A stretch of DNA of 64,000 nucleotides from an uncultured Bacteroidota bacterium. GTDB lineage: Bacteria > Bacteroidota > Bacteroidia > Flavobacteriales > Flavobacteriaceae. Each line of letters begins with the position of its first letter. Position 1 is the stretch's first letter. The notes below the pieces were generated by a model. It saw only the letters and a program-made list of their open reading frames with translations. It ran no database searches and was not told the origin of the DNA. The stretch lies in contig CACIHJ010000001.1 of NCBI GenBank assembly GCA_902586435.1, positions 175,464 through 239,463 of the forward strand, in the 5' to 3' direction. Below, piece after piece: positions 26,761-35,488 of the stretch. Made by a program: the position numbers and the translations under genes.

Positions 26761-26798
26761 CAAGTAACAAAAGTACTTGTTTTTTGATTATTTTGCAA
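26761..26798 (-). promoter_or_regulatory. Conserved promoter of the nonulosonate operon
   Basis: On the minus strand TTG (26796-26798), a 20-base spacer and TACTTTTG (26768-26775) form a consensus Bacteroidota promoter followed by TTACTTGA. The 19 bases at 26760-26778 are identical to those at 15459-15477. The predicted transcription start near 26761 rules out translation from TTG at 26770 and supports TTG at 26746. Confidence 0.75.
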
Positions 26799-26847
26799 CT
26801 TATTTAAAATTTTTATTTAAATACTAATTAAAGCATTAAATTTATAT

Positions 26848-27783
26848 ATGGATTTAAGCCTTGCCTTAGTTGCCTTAGTTGTTTCTGTTATAACGATTAT
26901 AACTTCACAAAGAATTTTTATTAATAAAAAAATTCTCGATAAAATAATTAATAGATCCTCACATAAGGTTATCGCAACAAGGTCTGGAGGATTTGCAGTA
27001 TTTTCTACAATATTTTTAATTAGTATTTATTATTATATAAGTGGAAATACAATCTATGATTATTCAGTATTAGTCCCCATTGGACTACTCTTCTCAATTG
27101 GTCTTTATGATGATGTTTTTAATGTTGATTTTAAATTAAAGTTCATATTTCAAATAATCGCTGCTAAAATAATTATTGATAACGGGCTTATAGTTGATAA
27201 CTTCCATGGTCTTTTTGGAATATTTGAGATAAACAGACTGTTAGCTCAACTGATAACGATCTTCATAATTGCAGCAATTATTAATGCAATGAATTTTATA
27301 GATGGAATTGATGGCTTAGCGATAAGTATTTTTAGTTTATTCTTAATTCTTTTTGAAATGTTTTCTTTAAATGCAACTGGTCTTGAAAATTTGACTACAA
27401 TTATGCTATTTGCCCTTATACCTTTATATTTTTTTAATTTTAAAAAGAGTAAAAAAGTATTTCTAGGAGATTCCGGTTCACTCATGATCGGAGGAATTAC
27501 TAGTATCTATGTTCTAAACATTTTATCTAATGACTATATCATTAAAGAAGATTTTGATCTAAACAAAATTATTTTTGTTTTTTCAGTCCTTTTCTATCCT
27601 ATATTAGATATAACAAGAATCACAATTAAAAGGTTAATTGAGAAAAAATCACCTTTCGAAGCAGATAATAATCATATTCATCATATTTTACTTAGCTACC
27701 TGAAAGATCATTATAAAGTTGTGGTTTCTTTACTTTTATCTACCTTAATGGTTATAGTTTTTGTACAATTGCTTTTTAACTGA
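26848..27783 (+). CDS. WecA/MraY-like polyprenyl-phosphate HexNAc-1-phosphate transferase
   Basis: This 311-residue integral membrane protein has about ten hydrophobic helices and the family motifs GLYDDVF (Asp pair), NAMNFIDGIDGLA, FLGDSGSLMIGG and NNHIHHILL (the HIHH motif of WecA-type enzymes). It loads the first sugar phosphate on undecaprenyl phosphate. Its divergence from the regulator and the adjacent ligase suggests it initiates the glycan made by this locus. The sugar may be GlcNAc, QuiNAc or FucNAc. Confidence 0.88.
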   Translation: MDLSLALVALVVSVITIITSQRIFINKKILDKIINRSSHKVIATRSGGFAVFSTIFLISIYYYISGNTIYDYSVLVPIGLLFSIGLYDDVFNVDFKLKFIFQIIAAKIIIDNGLIVDNFHGLFGIFEINRLLAQLITIFIIAAIINAMNFIDGIDGLAISIFSLFLILFEMFSLNATGLENLTTIMLFALIPLYFFNFKKSKKVFLGDSGSLMIGGITSIYVLNILSNDYIIKEDFDLNKIIFVFSVLFYPILDITRITIKRLIEKKSPFEADNNHIHHILLSYLKDHYKVVVSLLLSTLMVIVFVQLLFN

Positions 27784-27785
27784 AG

Positions 27786-30071
27786 TTATTGAAATTCTCC
27801 ACACAATTGTTGGTAAATATTTGAAGTCCCCAATAGTCCGTTCCTATAGGCAATTTCAAGATCAGCACAACCTTCTTCTTTTTTATCTTTTTGAATTAGC
27901 AACAGACCTCTCAAATAATATGGTTTAAGGCTTTCCAGATTGCTATCTTCTATCAGCTCATTAAAAATTTGTAAAGCTTCATCATTTCTATCTAATCTTA
28001 GCAGAGTGATGCCATAATTTTCTTTATAGGGTAATTCGAATGGATTGAGTTGGCGCGCTTGATCCCAATAAGCAGCAGCAAAAGCATAATCTTCTTTATC
28101 AAAATACTCTTGAGCAAGCACATGGAAGCTCCCTGCCTTCATTGTATCTTCATATCCAACTTTTAATGTATAAAAAGCTTTTTTAGATAAATCTGTAGTG
28201 GCTAAACTATCAATGCCATCCGCAAATCCTGAATCATCTTTACCTATTATTGCAGCTAGTGCTGTAATATAGAATTCCTCATGAGAAGGGGTCATCTTTT
28301 CATGATTTTGATATAAGTCTTTCAGACCAATGCTATCTTTTAACCTCATTAATGATTGTGCAACATGGGCAAAATGAAGGATGTTATTAGGAATTTTTTC
28401 ATATGCTATTTTACCATAATATTTGGCACTATCATAATCTTCTAATTCATAGTAGATTTGACTTAACCAAGCTTCTTCAAAAGATAAGTATGGATTATAT
28501 TTTTTGCCTTCTTTTAGAAGTTTTTTTGCTTCCTCATATTTCCCATTTTTAAAAAGAAAGAACCCTTTCATCGACTTAAGAGGGACTGTTGTAGCGGTAA
28601 TACTTGGAAAATTTGTCTCCATTTCATCTAACAAAGACATTGATATATCTGCTTGTGCAAAATTATATTTTCTAAGTAGAGTATTTTGCTCAACAGCTGA
28701 GCTGTATATTCTTAAAGAAGTATAGACAGAAAGTGGAATGATTAAGATGAGTAAGTAAACAACTAACCTATTTAAGCTAAATTTAGTTTGATATACTTTA
28801 TCATTCAAATAGATTATTGAAACCGATAAAATAAAAAGTATCGCCATCTGGACATAAGGACGTGAAGTAGGGAAATTAAACATAGAGTCCATTAGATATG
28901 CTGATATGGAAATGATTAATATGGTCTCATAATGAAATTCTTTGTTTAAATTCATTTTTATCATTAATGATCTTAATAATAAAAACAGAACATAGAAGAT
29001 CATTCCATAATATAGAACTGCTGCAATAATTCCTGATTCAGCCGCAATCTCAAGGTAATCATTGTGAACATGGTATGGCACTGTATACCCAACAATAAAA
29101 TCAGCATCTCTCTTAATTGATTCAAGTTCCCAATTTCCATTCCCTATACCAAATATTGGGTTCTCTATTATTGACTCAATAGCCTGTGTATAAAACCTAT
29201 ATCTTGAACTAAAAGAGTAGTCTTCTGTATTTAATGAAGATAGACGTTCGTCTATATTTCTTTGACTTGTCAATTGTGAAGCGGCCATAGAACCTATAAG
29301 AATGGCTAAAATTGTTGGAGCTAATGAAGCAATAAAAGCTTTAGAAAGACTTTGTTTAATATTCTTATTAGTTTTTATTAAACTCAAAGCAATTAATATG
29401 AAAGCCATTACTGAAACAATAAAAGATGAAAGAATTGCACTTCGAGTTTCAAATACATAAAATATATCATAAATAATTAGTACTGATAGGAATGAATAAA
29501 AAAGATTAATTTTTCCTTTTTCTAATGTGTAATAGTAAATAAAAGGGAGTTTCATCAATAATGTATATGAGATCATATTAACACTTCCTGTAAAACCTCT
29601 ATAAGCTAGAGATCTAGCACTAGTATCTCCAGTAAAGAAAATATCAACGATATATGGGAAAAAACTAGTTATAAGTTCAATTGAAGTAAGAGAAACTATT
29701 AAAATTTTAATATAATTTTTGAAATTTTCAAGCTTTGCAAGAAAGAATAAAATAAATACAAAAGAGAGGAGTTGCTGGAAATAGAAATTAGTTTGAAAAA
29801 AATACTCTCCTAAATTAACGGCATTTATAAAAGAGAGAGTTGACCAAAGCAAAAAAGCAAAAAACAAAAATACAGGTAAGAGTTTTATTTTATCTAAAAT
29901 AACTTTATAAAACCTATCCTTATAATTGTATACTATATATGAAAGCGATATACAGTTTAGTATTGATAAATATAGAATTTGAATATATCTCTTATCAATG
30001 GATTGTAGATAAGGGACCAATCCTATAAAGACATAGAGAGCTATAAAAATTAGTGCAGCATTTTTCCTCAC
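27786..30071 (-). CDS. O-antigen ligase/polymerase-family protein with C-terminal TPRs
   Basis: This 761-residue protein has about eleven membrane helices in residues 1-450. A large periplasmic loop contains GIGNGNWELE and YHVHNDYLEIAAESGII, the Wzy_C/WaaL signature with its conserved His. Roughly residues 470-760 form tetratricopeptide-like helices (for example LLKEGKKYNPYLSFEEAWLS and ALQIFNELIED). Members are O-antigen ligases, polymerases or protein O-oligosaccharyltransferases; TPR-tailed forms of all are known. It converges with the WecA-like gene and ends 2 bases from it. Confidence 0.85.
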   Translation of the reverse strand: MRKNAALIFIALYVFIGLVPYLQSIDKRYIQILYLSILNCISLSYIVYNYKDRFYKVILDKIKLLPVFLFFAFLLWSTLSFINAVNLGEYFFQTNFYFQQLLSFVFILFFLAKLENFKNYIKILIVSLTSIELITSFFPYIVDIFFTGDTSARSLAYRGFTGSVNMISYTLLMKLPFIYYYTLEKGKINLFYSFLSVLIIYDIFYVFETRSAILSSFIVSVMAFILIALSLIKTNKNIKQSLSKAFIASLAPTILAILIGSMAASQLTSQRNIDERLSSLNTEDYSFSSRYRFYTQAIESIIENPIFGIGNGNWELESIKRDADFIVGYTVPYHVHNDYLEIAAESGIIAAVLYYGMIFYVLFLLLRSLMIKMNLNKEFHYETILIISISAYLMDSMFNFPTSRPYVQMAILFILSVSIIYLNDKVYQTKFSLNRLVVYLLILIIPLSVYTSLRIYSSAVEQNTLLRKYNFAQADISMSLLDEMETNFPSITATTVPLKSMKGFFLFKNGKYEEAKKLLKEGKKYNPYLSFEEAWLSQIYYELEDYDSAKYYGKIAYEKIPNNILHFAHVAQSLMRLKDSIGLKDLYQNHEKMTPSHEEFYITALAAIIGKDDSGFADGIDSLATTDLSKKAFYTLKVGYEDTMKAGSFHVLAQEYFDKEDYAFAAAYWDQARQLNPFELPYKENYGITLLRLDRNDEALQIFNELIEDSNLESLKPYYLRGLLLIQKDKKEEGCADLEIAYRNGLLGTSNIYQQLCGEFQ

Positions 30072-30084
30072 AACATAAAAATAA

Positions 30085-30117
30085 AAAAAACCCCCCTAAT
30101 AAAAGGGGGGTTTATAA
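30085..30117 (-). terminator. Strong intrinsic terminator of the surface lipoprotein gene
   Basis: A stem of AAACCCCCC pairing with GGGGGGTTT around an 8-base loop is followed, on the minus strand, by a run of eight or more T (30081-30090 region). It lies about 40 bases past the stop of the 1037-residue gene and separates it from the ligase gene. Confidence 0.9.
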
Positions 30118-30153
30118 AAACTTTTAAAGAAGTTTTAAATCAAAGGTTAAATA

Positions 30154-33100
30154 TTAACCTAACCAGTGAATTCTACTTCTTTTAGCTTGAGCAGTACCAG
30201 TTGTTACATTTAGACCTTCTTCAGCAGTCTGACCGTAAACAACGTCACCTCTTGCATCAGTTGGGAATATACCTGTAGCAGATAATCCTTCTATACTGTT
30301 TGCAGAAGATGAACCGTACCCAATCTTGTTAGTTACAAGAATACCACCTACTTCTCCTCCAAGATCTAACATCGTAGTTGTAGTCATTGTACCTAAGTTA
30401 GTTGCTAAACTTGCAACATTTGAAGCAGCTTTACCGTTACCAGCAACAGCTTCTTCAACAGAAATTACAATCGCATTCGCTGTAGTTCCGTTGTCTGTAG
30501 TTGCATCAGTTGCACCAATTTTCCAAGCAAGTACCGAATTCGTATACGTTTTTGCAATACCCCATGCAGCACTAACTTGTGCACTAGAAGCAGCAGACCA
30601 CGCAATTGAAACAGTATCATCAAATGCTCTTGTACCAGATTTAGATGACTTAAGTGTAGGAGCAGTAATTACACCTGCACTTGAAGACATTGTTGTCCAG
30701 TAAGAGAATACACCAGATACAGAACTTGTACTATATTTCGCGTTCCAAAGTGCAACCAATCTAGCTGCAATATTAGTAATTGCAGTATTACCTTCAGCAG
30801 TACCAACAGTAATAGTAGCAGTAACAGAAGTTGCTCCTATTGTCATAGTAACTTGGTCATGTGACGTTAATATTGATTGAATACCTCCTGAATCTCCCAT
30901 TAATCCAGCTCTTGTTAGAGCAGTATTATTAGTCCAGTTCTCACCATTATTTCCTGTAGTAGGAGTAATAGAGTTTAAGAATGTAATATTCGGAAGAGAA
31001 GGGTCACCCTGAAATTCTACGTTCAGTGTTACACCTAGATCAGTAGCTCTAGTTGTTGCAGTAGTGTTAAGTAATGCAGAAACATCTGCAGCACCAACAC
31101 CTGATAAAGCAACAGCGCTAAATCCATCTGTGTCGTGGAAAACTTTATCACCACCAATTGTTAAATCAACTGAAGTAGCAACTTCGTGGTCTACTAACCA
31201 AGCATACTTAGCTTTAACAGCAGAGTATGAAGTTGAGTTAGTAGTAGCTAAAGTTGAAGGAGTATTATAGAATACAGCTCCAACCCAGTTAGTTTTCTCA
31301 CCACCATCAGTAGCATATGTTAATGCGTTACCTGAGTTTTGATCCCCTTCTGTTTCACCAGTAGCACCAGCATCAGCAGCAATATTGTGCAGTGATATAG
31401 TGTCAAAGTGAACAGCAGCATCAGACTTAGCGTTAGCAGCAACAACAGTTAAGTACGCACTTAATGTGTTCATACCTGAAGTACCTGTATAGCTACCTAA
31501 GTCAGAAGCATCATTTGTACCATCAATTGAGTACTGAGTTAAACCATCATCTGTATCAGTAGCTGAAGCAGTAAGAGCGTTACTATAAATATCAACAGTT
31601 GGGTTAACAGAACTAGTTGCAGTTCCATCATCCGTTAAACCTGTAAAGTTTACAGTAGCAAGCTTAGTGTTTCCAGTTACAGCTAATGTCATAACCTTAT
31701 CAGCACCACTAGTTAAACTAGTCATTTCAGTATTTCCAGTAATAGTGTGAGTTACATATGTTCTATCAGCAGTCGCACCATGGAAATTAAGGTCCGTAGT
31801 GTGATCTAATTCCATAGAAGTAATACCAGTATTATCTGTAATAGAAACGTTACCAATCTCAGAACCTGTAACATCTAAAGTTGTCATAGAGTTGTTACCT
31901 GACATTGTAAGGTCTCCAGTCGTAGCATCAATATCAACTGTTGCTAAATTAGCAAGAGATGTAAATGTTAATGCGTCATAAAAACCTGTAAGCGTAACAG
32001 ATGTAAGATTAGCCATACTACTGAAAGTTAATGCAGGAGTTGGGCTAGTATAAGATGTTACAGAACCACCATAAGCTGATGGAGCTTTCTGAGTTGCAGT
32101 TAATGCAGGGTCAGAAGCTTTATCAACATCAAGTGTTACAGTTTTAAGAGCCGTAGCAGAAGAGAAAGCAAAGTCCTCAACATCAGTCATAGTAATGTTT
32201 TCAACACCACCATTAACTGTAATAGGTCCTTTAAATCCTGTTACCGTAGCATTTTCTATGTTAGTTAAACTTAGAGATCCAGCATATGCAGTCATATTAG
32301 ATATAGTTACATCTTTTGGACCATTTAAAGTTAACGCAACAGGAGCAGCAGTTCCATCAGTTTTAACATCATCAAGACTACCAATGTCTAATGTAGCATC
32401 AGCTTTAGTAGTAATTGTTAAACCATAATCAGAACCAGCACCTGGATAAGAAGCTAATGAACCTAAGTCCACAGCCGTAGCTGACGTAAATACAATATTG
32501 TCTGTACCTCCTGAATCAGTTTGAATCTCAGTTACTGTTGTTAGGGCATCTAAGTGAATAGCTGTTACTTTAGAGATATAAGAGTCATCTAAAGTAAGTG
32601 TACCCGCAGTAACAAGAGTTCTAGCATCAATAGGTCCGTTTACTTTTAAAGTAAGGTCACCTGTAGAAGCTAGCTTCGTGTGAGTCATCGGAGTGACATT
32701 TGTAGTTGCAGCAGTATAAGAATAAGCACCAGTAACGGTGAAAATCTTATCGATTACTGACTGAAGCTTAGTAGCATCCATTGTAGCAGTCTGGTTAATA
32801 GTTACATCACCATTTACAATGTTAATGTTGTTACCTTGAGCAACAGCAGCATCAAGAGTTGATGCACTTGTAATAGAAAGATTCCCGGTATATATGTTAC
32901 TTGTAGCAAGTAATTCATCAACATCTGCTTCAATAGCGTCAATTTCTGCTTGAAGGGTAGCTACAGCTGAAGCCGTTGCAGTAGTTGCAAGTGAAGCTTG
33001 AACCGCGTTTACCTGAGTTTCCAATGCAGAAAGAGATGCAGAAAGACCACTCAATTCAGAAGAACTAGCAGCGGCATTAATACCTGCCTGAAGACCACTA

Positions 33101-33267
33101 ATTGTTCCCGAAAGAGAAGCTACTTGACCAGATAAAGATGATAAACCGTCAACCTGAGATTTTAATGCACTAATTTGAGCATTTAAATCATCAAATTGAT
33201 CATCGTAGTTTTGACATCCTACAAAAACTAGTGAGGCAGCCAAAACGGTTAATAATCCTTTTTTCAT
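30154..33267 (-). CDS. Large surface lipoprotein with coiled-coil stalk and beta-rich repeats
   Basis: From the chosen ATG the product has 1037 residues and a clear lipoprotein signal, MKKGLLTVLAASLVFVGC; an upstream in-frame ATG would bury this signal. QNYDDQFDDLNAQISALKSQ begins a coiled coil (about residues 25-120) and the rest is Ser/Thr/Ala-rich with repeated strands of the LTLNGPKDVTISN type, suggesting a beta-solenoid. There are no catalytic motifs. Codons look less AT-biased than in neighbours, hinting at high expression. Similar lipoproteins occur in marine Flavobacteriia. An adhesin or surface-layer role is inferred, not shown. Confidence 0.8.
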   Translation of the reverse strand: MKKGLLTVLAASLVFVGCQNYDDQFDDLNAQISALKSQVDGLSSLSGQVASLSGTISGLQAGINAAASSSELSGLSASLSALETQVNAVQASLATTATASAVATLQAEIDAIEADVDELLATSNIYTGNLSITSASTLDAAVAQGNNINIVNGDVTINQTATMDATKLQSVIDKIFTVTGAYSYTAATTNVTPMTHTKLASTGDLTLKVNGPIDARTLVTAGTLTLDDSYISKVTAIHLDALTTVTEIQTDSGGTDNIVFTSATAVDLGSLASYPGAGSDYGLTITTKADATLDIGSLDDVKTDGTAAPVALTLNGPKDVTISNMTAYAGSLSLTNIENATVTGFKGPITVNGGVENITMTDVEDFAFSSATALKTVTLDVDKASDPALTATQKAPSAYGGSVTSYTSPTPALTFSSMANLTSVTLTGFYDALTFTSLANLATVDIDATTGDLTMSGNNSMTTLDVTGSEIGNVSITDNTGITSMELDHTTDLNFHGATADRTYVTHTITGNTEMTSLTSGADKVMTLAVTGNTKLATVNFTGLTDDGTATSSVNPTVDIYSNALTASATDTDDGLTQYSIDGTNDASDLGSYTGTSGMNTLSAYLTVVAANAKSDAAVHFDTISLHNIAADAGATGETEGDQNSGNALTYATDGGEKTNWVGAVFYNTPSTLATTNSTSYSAVKAKYAWLVDHEVATSVDLTIGGDKVFHDTDGFSAVALSGVGAADVSALLNTTATTRATDLGVTLNVEFQGDPSLPNITFLNSITPTTGNNGENWTNNTALTRAGLMGDSGGIQSILTSHDQVTMTIGATSVTATITVGTAEGNTAITNIAARLVALWNAKYSTSSVSGVFSYWTTMSSSAGVITAPTLKSSKSGTRAFDDTVSIAWSAASSAQVSAAWGIAKTYTNSVLAWKIGATDATTDNGTTANAIVISVEEAVAGNGKAASNVASLATNLGTMTTTTMLDLGGEVGGILVTNKIGYGSSSANSIEGLSATGIFPTDARGDVVYGQTAEEGLNVTTGTAQAKRSRIHWLG

Positions 33268-33309
33268 TGTTTTAAAATTTAATTTATATTTAGTTTGTAT
33301 ATTTTTCAT

Positions 33310-33321
33310 ATGAACGTTCAT
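33310..33321. promoter_or_regulatory. 12-bp palindrome in the leader of the surface lipoprotein gene
   Basis: ATGAACGTTCAT is a perfect palindrome 43 bases upstream of the lipoprotein start, in the 168-base gap shared with the divergent dipeptidase gene. It could be an operator or just chance; no second copy was noticed. Confidence 0.25.
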
Positions 33322-33435
33322 GTTACATATTTAATGTACACACACGTTAATACAAACACCGTGCCACAAATAAAATATTAATATTAAATGACTGATAAAC
33401 AGCGTTTTAAAAAATTTAAAAATAAACAATAACAC

Positions 33436-34509
33436 ATGAAAACACTACAATTATTACTTTCATTAACAATTTTAACAATTTATGGATGTTCAAATAACGG
33501 AACATCAATAATAACAATGGATACACACGATGATATAAATGTTAAAAACTTTACAGATTCATTAAATTATACAATGGATACAGAAACGCAGGTAAATCTG
33601 CCTAAAATGATAGCTGGAGGGCTTGATGTAGCTTGGTTTGTAGTCTATACTGGACAAGGAGAACTTAATGAGAAAGGATATGAAGCTGCTAAAGCAAATG
33701 CAATGGCCAAATTTGATGCAATAGATAGGTTAGTATCAGTATATGCGCCAGATCAAATAGAATTAGCTCTAAATTCAGATGATGTCTATAGAATTCATAA
33801 AAAAGGGAAAAAAGTAGCTATGATTGGTGTAGAAAATGCATATCCAATGGGCCTAGACACATCAAACGTGAGAAAATATTGGGAAAAAGGGGCTAGGTAT
33901 GTCTCGCTATCCCATAATGGACACAGTCAGTTCTCTGACTCTAATACCGGAGAATTTGATGGTGTTTTCTTACATAATGGCTTAAGTGATCTAGGAAAGG
34001 AAATGGTCTATTTACTTAATTATTATGGTATAATGATAGATATTTCACATCCTTCAAAAGAGGCAATAAGACAAATGATAGAAATTAGTAAAGCTCCTGT
34101 TATGGCATCACACTCCTCTGCTAGGGCTCTAAGAGATCATCCACGTAATTTAGACGATGAACAATTAGAGTGGGTAAAAGAAAATGGAGGAGTTGTACAA
34201 ACAACAGCATTAGGGGCGTTTTTGACAGATAGAGAAGATCCTCCTCCAAATCTAGAAGATTTTGTAGACCATATTGACTATATGGTTGATAAAATAGGTC
34301 TAGAACATGTTGGGATAAGCTCTGATTTTGATGGTGGAGGGGGAGTAGATGGATGGCAAGATGCGTCAGAAACTATGAATGTTACAGCTGAGTTAAGAAA
34401 AAGAGGATACTCTGAGAAAGAAATTGCTAAGTTATGGGGTGGAAACCTAATGAGAGTAATGGATGAAGTACAAAAAATAGGAGAACAAATGCAAAAAGGA
34501 GAGCTATAA
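33436..34509 (+). CDS. Membrane dipeptidase, peptidase family M19 (lipoprotein)
   Basis: This 357-residue protein has a lipoprotein signal ending LTIYGC. All renal-dipeptidase metal ligands are visible: MDTHDDIN near residue 30, GVENAYPMG with the bridging Glu, IDISHPSKEA and MASHSSARAL, plus GISSDFDGGGG. The family cleaves dipeptides, including those with D-residues, in the periplasm or at the surface. It is divergent from the lipoprotein gene and overlaps the convergent MBL gene by 6 bases. It fits the peptide-scavenging theme of this region. Confidence 0.92.
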   Translation: MKTLQLLLSLTILTIYGCSNNGTSIITMDTHDDINVKNFTDSLNYTMDTETQVNLPKMIAGGLDVAWFVVYTGQGELNEKGYEAAKANAMAKFDAIDRLVSVYAPDQIELALNSDDVYRIHKKGKKVAMIGVENAYPMGLDTSNVRKYWEKGARYVSLSHNGHSQFSDSNTGEFDGVFLHNGLSDLGKEMVYLLNYYGIMIDISHPSKEAIRQMIEISKAPVMASHSSARALRDHPRNLDDEQLEWVKENGGVVQTTALGAFLTDREDPPPNLEDFVDHIDYMVDKIGLEHVGISSDFDGGGGVDGWQDASETMNVTAELRKRGYSEKEIAKLWGGNLMRVMDEVQKIGEQMQKGEL

Positions 34510-35427
34510 GGAGAACTTTTGACCTAATCTGGCAATATTAAAGCCTTTTTTTAATACACTTCTTGATATATCACTATTTGCATCGAGCATTTGATTGGTA
34601 TGGTTCATATGGATAAAATATACCTTATCTTTTTGATAATCAGGCAATTCAGATAATAAATCCATTGTTTCTATAACTAGTGGATGAGGAATCTCTTCAA
34701 TATCCCTATTTATCTCATCATTTGTATAAAAAGTAGCGTCAAGAAAGGCATAATCAACATTTCTAAGCATTTCGATCAAACTTATTGACCATTTACTCCA
34801 TTTATCTATATCTGGAAGAAAAAGAGCTGTTTTATTGGGGCCTTTTATTAAAAAAGCTGAGGTTTCTGAAAATTCATCTCTGTGAGGTACCTGGATTGGT
34901 ATAACACTCAAATTAGGTTTGATTTTAATATTATCTCTAAAATTTATTTCATTTAAGGATATATTTCCTAGCTCAACCAGCTGTGACCAAGGACCGTTAT
35001 TACTAATGAAGTCATACATTCTAGGTAAAACATTAACCTTAATTCCCTTTGATCCTAGTGCTTCACGACCAAAATACATTAATCCAGTATAATGACCTAT
35101 ATGAGCATGTGTTATAAATATATTTTTAGGAAGAATATATTTGTTAAAAATATCTCTTCTTATCATTAGTAACTGTTCCGTAATGTTTGGAGTAACATCA
35201 AAAAGAGAATATTCTTGATTTTCTTTATCAATTAATGCAATAGATGTAACATAATGTTTCTTTTTTTCATTAAAAGCGTCAAGACATATTTTAGACTCAC
35301 ATCCAATATGAGGAAGACCGGCATCTTGAACATTTCCTAAAACATATATAAATGGAGAAACATCATTTTGAGAGAAAACTGAAGAAAAAGAGAAAATTAA
35401 AATTACTATACCAATTTTATTTCTCAT
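34504..35427 (-). CDS. PqqB-like metallo-beta-lactamase-fold hydrolase, exported
   Basis: The chosen ATG gives 307 residues with a signal peptide MRNKIGIVILIFSFSSVFSQ; a start 14 codons earlier would mask it. The MBL metal motif appears as THAHIGHYTG, with Gly where the common HxHxDH has Asp, and LGNVQDAGLPHIGC resembles the PqqB N-terminal segment. There are no other PQQ genes nearby, so PQQ synthesis is unlikely and the substrate is unknown. It lies downstream of the TonB receptor and probably in its transcript. Confidence 0.75.
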   Translation of the reverse strand: MRNKIGIVILIFSFSSVFSQNDVSPFIYVLGNVQDAGLPHIGCESKICLDAFNEKKKHYVTSIALIDKENQEYSLFDVTPNITEQLLMIRRDIFNKYILPKNIFITHAHIGHYTGLMYFGREALGSKGIKVNVLPRMYDFISNNGPWSQLVELGNISLNEINFRDNIKIKPNLSVIPIQVPHRDEFSETSAFLIKGPNKTALFLPDIDKWSKWSISLIEMLRNVDYAFLDATFYTNDEINRDIEEIPHPLVIETMDLLSELPDYQKDKVYFIHMNHTNQMLDANSDISRSVLKKGFNIARLGQKFSL

Positions 35428-35488
35428 AAATTTGAGGATAGAGTTTTGATGTATACGTTTATATCTCATATTATCAAAAGTAATATAT

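Noticed and set aside
26747..26770. TTG at 26770 as the regulator start
   Set aside because: The codon lies inside the promoter -7 element, and homolog-like sequence begins at TTG 26746.
30326..32428. Several plus-strand open frames inside the large lipoprotein gene
   Set aside because: They are Val/Ala/Ser-rich mirror images of the Thr/Ala-rich coding strand, without signal, start context or family motifs.
34504..35427. PQQ biosynthesis locus
   Set aside because: Only a PqqB-like fold is present; no pqqA, pqqC, pqqD or pqqE gene is found and the protein has a signal peptide.
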